Shown here piece by piece: positions 8,752 through 16,176 of a stretch of DNA of 24,486 nucleotides (position 1 is its first letter; every line of letters begins with the position of its first letter). The notes below the pieces were generated by a model. The model saw only the letters and a list, made by a program, of their open reading frames with translations. It searched no databases and had not been told where the DNA came from. The translations under genes and the position numbers were made by a program. This DNA comes from JAUWPO01 sp965603285 (lineage in GTDB: Bacteria; Chloroflexota; Anaerolineae; Anaerolineales; UBA4823): positions 1 through 24,486 of the forward strand of contig CBFDCK010000034.1 of assembly GCA_965603285.1 (NCBI GenBank). The letters are read 5' to 3'.

Positions 8752-11493
8752 TCAACTTAAATTATTTTCCACCCACTTAGAGACGCCTGCCAGGGATTCC
8801 TCCAGCTTGCTGGCGTCTTTACCCCCAGCCTGGGCCAAAGTCGGACGTCCACCCCCACCGCCTCCTAAAGGCTGGGCGACAAATTTCACCAGTTCACCAG
8901 CGTGCAGGCCGCGTTTAACTAAATCTTCGGTGATGGCTGCGATAATGAACGGCTTTCCGTCGTTGCTCACTGAGGCCAAGACTGCCACACCGCTGGGATT
9001 CCGTTCTCGAAACTTGTCGGTCAAAAACCGCATTGTGTCAGTATCCGCTTCGGAAAATATTGCTGTCAGGACTGGCACGCCTTGAACAGTCGGCACGCGT
9101 TCAAGATGGTCAAGAAGGGACAGTATAGCCTGGCTCCGACGCAGTTCGCTAACCTTTTTGCGAATTTCAGCGTTCTCTGCCACCATTGTCTCTATCTTGT
9201 AAGGCACTTCTTCTGGGGGGGTTGCCAATATACTGGCTGACCGTTTGAGAGCCTTGATTTGCCCCTGAGCCAGTTCGTAAGAAAATCGTCCCGTCACGGC
9301 TTCAATCCGGCGGATGCCAGCGGCAGCGCTTCCTTCGCTGGTAATGAGGAATAAGCCGATGTCACCGGTCTCCTCCACATGGGTCCCGCCGCACAATTCG
9401 TTGGAGAACACATCCGATACACCGATGGTTATATTACGGACTGTGTCAGCGTACTTTTCGCCAAACAGGGCTGTTGCTCCCTCGTCAATGGCTTGTTGGA
9501 GAGGTTTGTATGCGATGCTTAAAGGATAGTTGCCTAAAATGGCGCGGTTAACGCCACTCTCGATTTGTTCAAGCTGTTCGGGAGTGACGGCAGATGGGTG
9601 GGTGAAGTCGAATCGCAATCTGTCAGGCGCTACAAGAGACCCAGCCTGGCGGGCGTGTTTACCAAGAACAGCGCGCAGTTCAGCGTGCAGCAGGTGCGTG
9701 GCGGTGTGGTTGCGTATGATATCCCTGCGGCGCGAGGCGTCTACCTGGGCGATGGCTTGATCGCCTACTCGAGGTTTCCCACGCACCACTTCCCCTACGT
9801 GGACGATTATGCCAGCCGAAGGTTTGCGCATATCTGTCACCCGGATTTCCCACTCCCCTGCGGTCTTGGAGATGATCCTGCCGGTATCTGATACCTGACC
9901 TCCGGCTGCAAGATAAAATCCGGTTTCCGGCAGTAGGATTTCTAAATGATCCCCAGTTTGAGCTTCGGATATCAATTCACCGGCGTGCACTAAAGCTAGT
10001 AATTCTCCTTCAGTCTCTAACCCACCATAGGGGTTGTATGCGACACCATCTGAACTGAGTTTACCTTGGCTAATAAGTTCCCCTAACAAGTCCCGGTAAA
10101 CCGCAGCATCTTCACCCCCCAGCGGACCAAAAGATTCTCCTGCTCCGGAGACCAGGCGGTGTCTTTGCATTGATTGGTGAAAACCGGCTTCTTCGACGTC
10201 CATTCCGCGTTCGCGGGCGATATCCTGAATGATCTCAAGCGGCAAACCATAGGTGGCATATAAATCGAAGGCCAAATCACCTGACAGGACTTGCCTCCCG
10301 TTAGCGGCTAATCCATTAAGTTGATTCTCCAGCTTGGTAACACCGTGCTCCACTGTGCGCTGGAACTGTACCTCTTCACGGGTGATAGCGTCCAATATTG
10401 TGTCGCGGTTGCTGAAGATTTCAGGGTAAAAATCACCATAATTTTCAATTACTACTGCGGCGACTTTCGCAAGGAAAGGTTCATCCAATCCAATATTTGC
10501 GCCGAATCTAGCAGCGCGTCGTATGATCATCCGGCAAATATAATTACGACCAACGTTGCCCGGCACGACCCCATCTGCGATCAAGAAAGTGGCGGCGCGG
10601 GAGTGATCGGCAATGACGCGATAGGGGGTGACATTTTCTACACGTTCAGCATTGTCATGACCGGTGAGTTCCTGTACGGTATCCATGAGTGGAGTAAAGA
10701 GATCGGTTTTATAGTTAGAATCGACGTCTTGGAGCACAGAAACAATGCGTTCGAGACCCAAGCCTGTGTCCACGTGTTTGGCAGGTAATGGTTCCAGATG
10801 GCTGGGACCAGACCGGTTGTACTGGATGAATACCAGGTTCCAAAGTTCCAGAAATCGTTGGCAGTCGCCATTAACTCTGCACTCGTGAGCGGGCACATCT
10901 TGTTTGTCGCAGTACTTGGGGCCGCGGTCTAAGTGAATCTCGGAGCACGGTCCGCAGGGACCGGTTTCAGCCATTTCCCAGAAGTTATCTTTCCGCCCGA
11001 AGAACAAGATGTGTGCTGGGTCGATGCCGGATTGTTTTCGCCATGCTTCAGCTGCCTCGTTGTCTTGAGGGATCTCTCCCAATTCGTCCTTAAAACATGT
11101 GACCCAGATATTCTCTTTGGGAAATCCCCATACTTCTGTCAGGAGTTCCCAAGCCCATTCGACAGCCTCTTCCTTGTAATAATCACCGAAGGACCAGTTC
11201 CCAAGCATCTCAAAAAAGGTGTGGTGAGTGTCATCACGTCCAACGTCCTCAAGGTCGTTGTGCTTGCCGGCGACGCGCATACATTTTTGTGAATTGGCGG
11301 CGCGCACATATGGACGTATATCCGTTCCAAGAAAGATGTCCTTAAACTGCACCATGCCGGCATTCGTGAAGAGCAGTGTTTGGTCGCCCCCGGGCACAAG
11401 CGACGAGGATGGCACAAAAGTGTGTCCGTGTTTCTCGAAGAATTCTATAAAACTCTGGCGAATTTTCGCTCCCGTTAGTTTGGTTGATGGCAT
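8752..11493 (-). CDS. alaS: Alanine--tRNA ligase AlaRS
   Basis: Class II aminoacyl-tRNA synthetase of 913 residues that charges tRNA-Ala and edits mischarged Ser/Gly. All domains are present: catalytic core starting IRQSFIEFFEKHGHTFVPSS with TLLFTNAGMVQFKDIF; the editing site with HTATH at 596-600 and CGGTH at 701-705; and a C-Ala tail with a glycine run and RPTLAQAGG near the end. It is about 35 residues longer than E. coli AlaRS, partly through a cysteine-containing stretch (C180, C183, C195, C205, C211). A GTG at 11499 is also in frame, but ATG 11493 lies 5 bases after GGAG and is preferred. It heads the eight-gene minus-strand run, so the sugar cassette and ruvX-mltG may be read from the alaS promoter. 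Confidence 0.97.
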   Translation of the reverse strand: MPSTKLTGAKIRQSFIEFFEKHGHTFVPSSSLVPGGDQTLLFTNAGMVQFKDIFLGTDIRPYVRAANSQKCMRVAGKHNDLEDVGRDDTHHTFFEMLGNWSFGDYYKEEAVEWAWELLTEVWGFPKENIWVTCFKDELGEIPQDNEAAEAWRKQSGIDPAHILFFGRKDNFWEMAETGPCGPCSEIHLDRGPKYCDKQDVPAHECRVNGDCQRFLELWNLVFIQYNRSGPSHLEPLPAKHVDTGLGLERIVSVLQDVDSNYKTDLFTPLMDTVQELTGHDNAERVENVTPYRVIADHSRAATFLIADGVVPGNVGRNYICRMIIRRAARFGANIGLDEPFLAKVAAVVIENYGDFYPEIFSNRDTILDAITREEVQFQRTVEHGVTKLENQLNGLAANGRQVLSGDLAFDLYATYGLPLEIIQDIARERGMDVEEAGFHQSMQRHRLVSGAGESFGPLGGEDAAVYRDLLGELISQGKLSSDGVAYNPYGGLETEGELLALVHAGELISEAQTGDHLEILLPETGFYLAAGGQVSDTGRIISKTAGEWEIRVTDMRKPSAGIIVHVGEVVRGKPRVGDQAIAQVDASRRRDIIRNHTATHLLHAELRAVLGKHARQAGSLVAPDRLRFDFTHPSAVTPEQLEQIESGVNRAILGNYPLSIAYKPLQQAIDEGATALFGEKYADTVRNITIGVSDVFSNELCGGTHVEETGDIGLFLITSEGSAAAGIRRIEAVTGRFSYELAQGQIKALKRSASILATPPEEVPYKIETMVAENAEIRKKVSELRRSQAILSLLDHLERVPTVQGVPVLTAIFSEADTDTMRFLTDKFRERNPSGVAVLASVSNDGKPFIIAAITEDLVKRGLHAGELVKFVAQPLGGGGGGRPTLAQAGGKDASKLEESLAGVSKWVENNLS

Positions 11494-11588
11494 TAGCACT
11501 CCAGATCGTCTTATATATAATGTATAAGCAGTAGGGGATGGGCGTCATTTACTCGACCGACCCCAACCCAACACATCTATTTATCAGG

Positions 11589-11594
11589 ATTATA
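11589..11594 (-). promoter_or_regulatory. Candidate -10 element for the alaS operon
   Basis: Read on the minus strand, this is a perfect TATAAT, preceded by TTGG. No good -35 is present at 17 bases; the nearest is TTGTGA at a 19-base spacing. If used, the alaS leader would be roughly 88 bases. AT-rich TATA-like sequence at 11510-11530 is an alternative. Confidence 0.4.
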
Positions 11595-11723
11595 CCAAGT
11601 AGGGGAATTTATATCACAAAACAAACTTATACTTGATTTATTGGGGGTTGCCTGTACTTATTGGTTCGGAAATGAATAAAGATGGTGGGATTAATTCGAT
11701 GAGGTAATAATCTGGTCTCGGAG

Positions 11724-11746
11724 TATGGGGTTGAATTTTCCCCATA
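11724..11746. promoter_or_regulatory. 7-9-7 inverted repeat over a promoter -35, possible operator
   Basis: TATGGGG at 11724-11730 and CCCCATA at 11740-11746 form a perfect 7-bp inverted repeat around a 9-base centre. The -35 hexamer of the upstream plus-strand promoter (TTGAAT, 11731-11736) lies in that centre. The arrangement fits a dimeric regulator that would block RNA polymerase. No regulator gene is nearby. Confidence 0.35.
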
Positions 11747-11758
11747 ATTTGCTAGAAT
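11731..11758 (+). promoter_or_regulatory. Sigma-70-type promoter candidate (distal) for the GT2 operon
   Basis: TTGAAT at 11731-11736, a 16-base spacer and TAGAAT at 11753-11758. It reads toward the GT2 gene at 11847 and overlaps the palindrome at 11724-11746. Confidence 0.5.
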
Positions 11759-11778
11759 AAGAGCGACGGAATGTGTAT

Positions 11779-11806
11779 TTGACATTTGTTTATATGTTTA
11801 TATAAG
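11779..11806 (+). promoter_or_regulatory. Sigma-70-type promoter candidate (proximal) for the GT2 operon
   Basis: A perfect TTGACA at 11779-11784, a 16-base spacer and TATAAG at 11801-11806. A transcript from here would have a leader of about 34 bases before the ATG at 11847. It is the better of the two tandem promoters by -35 match. Confidence 0.6.
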
Positions 11807-11846
11807 GAACGAAGTATAGGGAACGTTTGGGTTTGCTGGCAGGAAA

Positions 11847-12563
11847 ATGACTTCATACCAGAATCGTCCTGATGTTGCTGCAATTGTCCCAGCTTACAAC
11901 GAAGAGGGGCGAATCGGCGCGGTGATTTCCGTCTTGTGTGAGGTTAAAAATCTTGATGAGATAATTATCGTGGATGATGGTTCCACAGACGACACAGCAT
12001 CTGAGGCGCTGCAAGCAGCACATAACGATCCGCGCTTATATGTTTTCCAGCATCCCGTCAAGCTTGGAAAAGGTCAAGCGCTATTCAAGGGATCACACGC
12101 TGCCAGTGCCCCCATTTTGGTTTATCTGGATGCCGATTTGATAAATCTAAATCCCGCGCACGTAGAAACATTAATGGATCCCGTTCTGACTGATCAGGCG
12201 GACATGACCATTGGTGTATTCAGGAGAGGTTACTGGCGGGCTGATGCAGCTCACTGGATCACTCCCTGGTTGTCTGGGCAGCGCTGCTTGAAAGCCAAAT
12301 TAATGACACACGTTTCCCAGGAAGCCGCGCAGGGATATGGGGTTGAAACAGCGATAACGATTGCTGCGCGTAAAAATAAATGGCGCTGCATGAAAGTCCC
12401 ACTTATCGGGGTCACGCATCCATTAGGAGAAGTGTCTCGTGGGGGCTATCGTGGCTGGGGAATGAAAGCTGTGATGTTCTATCAAATCGGTCGCGCTTGG
12501 TGCTTAACGAGGGAATGGGGGAATGTTGTACAGCGTTTATTGCGTCAAGAGCGAGCCGAATGA
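11847..12563 (+). CDS. Family-2 glycosyltransferase
   Basis: A 238-residue soluble GT2-type enzyme. The N-terminal Rossmann-like half has VAAIVPAYNEEGRIGAVI, then IIVDDGSTDDT near residues 39-49, and the metal-binding VYLDADLINL near 91-100. The second half has YGVETAITIAARKNKW, where VE in the acceptor region resembles the ETE/GVE motif of GT2 enzymes, and a basic C-terminus. No membrane helix is seen. AGGAAA directly before the ATG is a weak, closely spaced ribosome site. It is followed 52 bases later by the spermidine-synthase-like membrane gene on the same strand, so an operon is likely. Donor and acceptor cannot be told; glycolipid synthesis is a reasonable guess only. Confidence 0.82.
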   Translation: MTSYQNRPDVAAIVPAYNEEGRIGAVISVLCEVKNLDEIIIVDDGSTDDTASEALQAAHNDPRLYVFQHPVKLGKGQALFKGSHAASAPILVYLDADLINLNPAHVETLMDPVLTDQADMTIGVFRRGYWRADAAHWITPWLSGQRCLKAKLMTHVSQEAAQGYGVETAITIAARKNKWRCMKVPLIGVTHPLGEVSRGGYRGWGMKAVMFYQIGRAWCLTREWGNVVQRLLRQERAE

Positions 12564-12615
12564 TCCATCCCCCGAATCTTAGAGATTTAATTCTACGGAG
12601 CCGGTTCTTGCATCC

Positions 12616-14178
12616 ATGAAATTATATATATACTTTGCCGTATTCGCGGCCGGGATGACCACTCTGGCAATTGAACTCTCTGCCGCGCGCCTTTTGGGGG
12701 GTGTGTTTGGGACGAGCAACCTCGTGTGGGCCAGTATTATCGGCTTGATCCTGATATACCTGACGGCGGGTTATATCATCGGCGGACGCTGGGCGGACCG
12801 TTCGCCCCATTCAAAAACGATGTATTCAATACTAGCCTGGGGCGCTTTCACAGCCGGTATGGCGCCATTGATCTCCCGTCCGGTGTTGCGAATGGCAGCC
12901 GATGCTTTCGACCAGCTTCAAGTTGGGGTGTTGTTTGGATCTTTTGTAGCGGTTTTGGTATTGTTCAGTCTGCCGGTCACGCTGCTCGGCACAATATCCC
13001 CGTTTGCTATCCGTCTGTCGATCACTGACCCACAGCATGCCGGCAGGGTTTCGGGTCAAATTTATGCGATCTCCACCCTCGGCTCGTTTGTCGGGACGTT
13101 CCTGCCGGTATTGGTCTTGATCCCTCTAATAGGGACCACCCTTACATTTCTGGTGTTCAGTTGTTTTTTGGTCTTGGTGGCACTGGTTGGTTTGTGGCAA
13201 TCGTCCGGTTGGCAAAGTGCGGTTTCTTTGTTATGGATGCCGTTAGTACTGGTGGCGGCGATTCTATTGGTATTGGGTAAACCGTTGAAATCAACCAGCG
13301 GGCAGATATTTGAGACCGAATCTGGTTACAACTACATTCAGGTGTTGGAAATTGATGGTTATCGTTTGCTGCGCTTGAATGAAGGGCAGGGGGTGCATTC
13401 AATGTGGCACCCGACTCAGATCGATTTCTTTGGACCATGGGAGCAGTTCCTGGCAGCGCCCTTCTTTAATCGTCCTCCATATGAGCCGGAACGTGTTGAG
13501 CGAATAGCAATTGTGGGTTTGGCGGGGGGCACGCTGGCGCGCCAGGCGACAGAGGTGTACGGACCGGTTCCCATTGATGGTTATGAGATCGACCCGACGA
13601 TCATCGAGGTCGGAAGGGATTACTTTGATATGAACCAGCCCAACCTGAATGCAATTCCTCAAGATGGGCGCTTGGGATTGGAGCGCAGTGACTATAAATA
13701 CAATCTGATTGCTGTCGATGCATATCGCCCACCTTATATCCCCTGGCACTTGACAACTCAGGAGTTCTTCCAGATTGTAAATGATCACCTGACAGAGGAT
13801 GGGGTGATGGTTATCAATGTCGGGCAATCTCCCAGCGACAGGAGGTTGGTCGACGCCCTGGTGGGTACCATAAGCACGGTCTTTCCATCGGTTTACGTGA
13901 TGGATGTGCCGGACTCTTTCAACGCCATGATCTACGCCACTGCCCAACCCACAAAAATCCAAAATCTGTATGATAATTTGCTCTATTTGTATACCAGAGA
14001 GGACATACACCCGATGTTGATCGAGTCAATCCAGCGGGTTGTCCTCAACCACCAACCCAAACCAGAGAGCCAGATCGTGTTCACGGATGACTGGGCGCCG
14101 GTTGAATGGATAACGAATAATATGGTTCTAGATTACGTCCTCTTCGATGACATGGAAGCCTTGGAAGACTTCCGGTAA
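12616..14178 (+). CDS. Membrane protein fused to a spermidine-synthase-like domain
   Basis: A 520-residue two-part protein. Residues 1-220 form about seven membrane helices of the type found in 'fused MFS/spermidine synthase' proteins, with ELSAARLLGGVFGTSNLVWASIIG split near 20-43 and a GYIIGGRWADR loop. Residues 230-520 resemble the SpeE Rossmann methyltransferase fold: IVGLAGGTLAR at 299-309 as the nucleoside-binding loop, YEIDP at 323-327, QDGR at 349-352, and DAYRPPYIPWHLTTQEFF from D368, the position of the catalytic Asp in polyamine synthases. No dedicated polyamine genes lie nearby, so true spermidine synthesis is doubtful; such proteins are widespread and mostly uncharacterised. The nearest purine-rich site, ACGGAG, is 16 bases from the ATG. 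The stop is 22 bases before the preferred start of the next gene. Confidence 0.83.
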   Translation: MKLYIYFAVFAAGMTTLAIELSAARLLGGVFGTSNLVWASIIGLILIYLTAGYIIGGRWADRSPHSKTMYSILAWGAFTAGMAPLISRPVLRMAADAFDQLQVGVLFGSFVAVLVLFSLPVTLLGTISPFAIRLSITDPQHAGRVSGQIYAISTLGSFVGTFLPVLVLIPLIGTTLTFLVFSCFLVLVALVGLWQSSGWQSAVSLLWMPLVLVAAILLVLGKPLKSTSGQIFETESGYNYIQVLEIDGYRLLRLNEGQGVHSMWHPTQIDFFGPWEQFLAAPFFNRPPYEPERVERIAIVGLAGGTLARQATEVYGPVPIDGYEIDPTIIEVGRDYFDMNQPNLNAIPQDGRLGLERSDYKYNLIAVDAYRPPYIPWHLTTQEFFQIVNDHLTEDGVMVINVGQSPSDRRLVDALVGTISTVFPSVYVMDVPDSFNAMIYATAQPTKIQNLYDNLLYLYTREDIHPMLIESIQRVVLNHQPKPESQIVFTDDWAPVEWITNNMVLDYVLFDDMEALEDFR

Positions 14179-14200
14179 TCCCTGGAATTTGGATAATCCT

Positions 14201-14887
14201 ATGAGCTCTAATGACAGTCAAAAGAAAAATTCAGCCCAACTAGAGCGGATTCTCAGTTGGGTGGTCACTGTACTAGTGCCGGTCGCTTTAGCGCTGGCTG
14301 CAGTCAGAGTTGTGATGACCCCCGCTCTGTTACGTTTTGAATACAACCAACCCAATTTTCCGACCGATTCTTACGGGTTTACGATCGAGGATCGTCTGTA
14401 CTGGTCGCAGATTGCCCTGGATTATTTGCTCAACCCGGCTGATATTTCGTTTCTTGGTGATTTGCGCTTTGAGGACGGTACGCCGGTGTACAATGGGAGC
14501 GAACTGCGACACATGGTGGATGTAAAGGATACCGTACGCAATGCGATGAATGTGTGGTATCTCTCGCTGGCAGTACTGCTTATGCTGGGCATCTGGGCCA
14601 GACGGGGCAGTTGGTGGGACGAATACAGATTGGGGTTAGCACGCGGGGGTTGGCTGACGGTGATTCTGATCGGATCAGTCATCCTATTCGTATTTCTGAG
14701 CTTTGGCGTTCTGTTTGTGGCTTTCCACAATGTCTTCTTTGAACCGGGGACCTGGAAGTTCCTTTTCAGCGACACATTAATAAGGCTGTTCCCGCAGCGC
14801 TTCTGGCAGGATCTGTTTTTGATTGTTGGAGGATTGTCTCTGGTGGGTGGGCTGGCGCTGGGAATCGGCTTGCGGCGGAAGGCGTAA
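14201..14887 (+). CDS. TIGR01906/DUF1461 integral membrane protein
   Basis: A 228-residue membrane protein of unknown function. After a polar N-terminus it has one helix (about residues 15-40 from the chosen start), a soluble loop containing FTIEDRLYWSQIALDYLLNP and the conserved-looking ELRHMVDVKDT, then three more helices. The family signature FHNVFFEPGTWKFLFSDT followed by LIRLFPQRFWQD is near the C-terminus. I prefer ATG 14201; ATG 14147 is also open but would overlap the upstream gene by 32 bases and adds 18 residues with no family character. It probably shares a transcript with the two genes before it. Role unknown; the family is frequent in Firmicutes and Chloroflexota. Confidence 0.82.
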   Translation: MSSNDSQKKNSAQLERILSWVVTVLVPVALALAAVRVVMTPALLRFEYNQPNFPTDSYGFTIEDRLYWSQIALDYLLNPADISFLGDLRFEDGTPVYNGSELRHMVDVKDTVRNAMNVWYLSLAVLLMLGIWARRGSWWDEYRLGLARGGWLTVILIGSVILFVFLSFGVLFVAFHNVFFEPGTWKFLFSDTLIRLFPQRFWQDLFLIVGGLSLVGGLALGIGLRRKA

Positions 14888-14918
14888 CTTGCGAGTGTAC
14901 AAAAATTTTGGATATCTA

Positions 14919-14956
14919 AAAAAAGGATAGACCGGCAGTTTAAATGCCGGTCTATC
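14919..14956 (-). terminator. Rho-independent terminator of the lipoprotein gene
   Basis: On the minus strand, GATAGACCGGCA (14956-14945), a 7-base loop and TGCCGGTCTATC (14937-14926) form a perfect 12-bp stem, followed by CTTTTTTT. It lies 50 bases past the lipoprotein stop. The convergent TIGR01906 gene may also use the stem, though no T run follows on the plus strand. Confidence 0.88.
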
Positions 14957-15006
14957 AATATGTGTCAGCATACTTACTGGTCTATCCTTTATGATGGTCA
15001 ATTCGC

Positions 15007-15903
15007 TTATTCTATATTGAAATTGTCAATATCAATATCTCCAGATTCTCCATATGCGCCTGCGAGACATTGTTCTGAGCCGTTATAACCGAACGTTTTA
15101 AATCGTGTTTTGTATGTGTCGTTTATGTACACAGTTATCCACAGATCTTCTGAAAATTCGTAATCCGCAGAGAGAGAGTTGGTCGTATATTGCCCTGTTT
15201 TAATCTCTGTGGCTTTGCTCCAATCTTTAAGCGGACGCCAATGCCGGAAATCGCCCGACTCTTCGCGGACTGCCTGCAAAATTGCGTAATATCCTTCTGA
15301 ATACGCCAATAATACAATGGCTTCGTTTGAGCATTCTCCGCTATCCAATATTAAACCAAAGGCGAAGTCTTCGTTGGATGCCCCGGTTCCTTCGACCTGC
15401 GCGTGGTTTTGATCGGTTGTGACGAGGCATGCGTCACACATTGTCCAAATAGCTGCATTCTCGGGGATATCTGTGAATTGTAATTTTCCAGCCTCTATGT
15501 TAATCTCATCAGTCAGAGCCCATCCATTGCGGTTGTCGTCAAAAGTGTCCGGGAAACCATAGTTCGTTTCATCAGGACTTGGTACTTGGTCTTCTTCGGG
15601 CGGTTCTGTTTCCTCTACTGCCACTTCCTGTGTGGCTTCTACTTCGGCATCTAGCGCACCTTGTGTTTGTTTTTCCGCGGCATCAGCGGTTCCTTGCGCG
15701 GCGACGGTTTCCTGTACAGACGCGGCTAGCTGCGCGTCAGCTGTGGCTTGTTGTTGGAATGCCGCTAATTCGATCGCCTGGGAGGTCATGGTCTGTTGTG
15801 GTCCGAGGTCGGGGGTGGGAGTGTCCTCGCTGACACCAATTTGGCAGGCTAAAGTGATCACTAGGACGGCTGCGAAAATGAATAAGATCTTCTTGTCGAA
15901 CAT
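15007..15903 (-). CDS. Putative lipoprotein with Q/A/T-rich linker and lectin-like C-terminal domain
   Basis: A 298-residue probable secreted lipoprotein. The N-terminus MFDKKILFIF, hydrophobic stretch and ITLAC end at Cys20, a plausible though imperfect lipobox (Thr at -3). Residues about 30-115 are a low-complexity linker rich in Gln, Ala, Thr, then Glu and Pro, typical of spacers that pass through a cell wall. The remainder (about 120-298) starts FPDTFDDNRNGWALTDEINI and looks like a beta-sandwich, concanavalin/LamG-like fold; four cysteines (in MCDACLV, GECSNE and EQCLAG) could form disulfides. A perfect AGGAGG precedes the ATG by 5 bases. A strong promoter and a strong terminator bracket it, so it is a single-gene unit. 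Ligand unknown. Confidence 0.78.
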   Translation of the reverse strand: MFDKKILFIFAAVLVITLACQIGVSEDTPTPDLGPQQTMTSQAIELAAFQQQATADAQLAASVQETVAAQGTADAAEKQTQGALDAEVEATQEVAVEETEPPEEDQVPSPDETNYGFPDTFDDNRNGWALTDEINIEAGKLQFTDIPENAAIWTMCDACLVTTDQNHAQVEGTGASNEDFAFGLILDSGECSNEAIVLLAYSEGYYAILQAVREESGDFRHWRPLKDWSKATEIKTGQYTTNSLSADYEFSEDLWITVYINDTYKTRFKTFGYNGSEQCLAGAYGESGDIDIDNFNIE

Positions 15904-15940
15904 TATTACCTCCTGTACTTTTTATTGTAGTCGTATGCAA

Positions 15941-15969
15941 ATAATAACTTCTTAACCAATGAGTGTCAA
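15941..15969 (-). promoter_or_regulatory. Sigma-70-type promoter of the lipoprotein gene
   Basis: On the minus strand a perfect TTGACA (15969-15964), a 17-base spacer and TATTAT (15946-15941). The implied start of transcription lies about 30 bases before the ATG at 15903, and AGGAGG falls in that leader. Confidence 0.72.
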
Positions 15970-16115
15970 ATTCATTAACCTCTCATTTCAAGTCGCTAAC
16001 TAGGCACTTCATGGCGCAGTTCATCTTTAATCTGCGGTGGTTTTCTAGGTATCACAACTATTGAGGTTGCTTTGATATGAAAAAACCTGGATTGTTGATA
16101 AGAGGGGTAAACACG

Positions 16116-16166
16116 AGCGTCCCTCACTGGTCGAAACCGCATGAGAGACGCTTTTAATGATTTTTT
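16116..16166 (+). terminator. Structured hairpin followed by T-rich run, plus-strand orientation
   Basis: AGCGTC (16116-16121) pairs with GACGCT (16147-16152), CTCA (16123-16126) with TGAG (16142-16145), and GGT (16129-16131) with ACC (16136-16138), leaving a CGAA tetraloop. On the plus strand it is followed by TTTTAATGATTTTTT, the layout of a rho-independent terminator. No plus-strand gene lies upstream. On the minus strand it sits 24 bases after the ABC ATPase stop, with a UUCG loop, but no T run follows. Confidence 0.55.
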
Positions 16167-16176
16167 ATATTTTTAT

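Larger units (their letters stand above)
11494..11846. other. Divergent intergenic region between alaS and a GT2 gene
   Basis: This 353-base stretch holds no gene I can support. It carries two candidate plus-strand promoters, one candidate minus-strand promoter and a palindrome, listed separately. I looked for a T-box leader before alaS (specifier stem, conserved T-box sequence, terminator with poly-T) and did not see one; the leader would be only about 90 bases. The stretch is AT-rich compared with the flanking genes. Confidence 0.7.
15904..16176. other. Intergenic region between the ABC ATPase and lipoprotein genes
   Basis: This 273-base stretch holds the lipoprotein promoter and a structured hairpin near the ABC gene end, both listed separately. 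I see no open frame worth calling between them. Confidence 0.6.

Noticed and set aside
10321..10788. Open plus-strand frame of 155 codons
   Set aside because: Antisense to the alaS catalytic and linker regions, which are fully conserved; no motif.
11494..11600. T-box riboswitch before alaS
   Set aside because: The leader is too short, and neither the conserved T-box sequence nor a terminator/antiterminator pair is visible.
13399..14010. Open minus-strand frame of 203 codons
   Set aside because: Antisense to the spermidine-synthase-like domain; odd composition and no start context.
14147..14200. Longer start for the TIGR01906 protein
   Set aside because: The extra 18 residues overlap the upstream gene and lack family character, although this start cannot be fully excluded.
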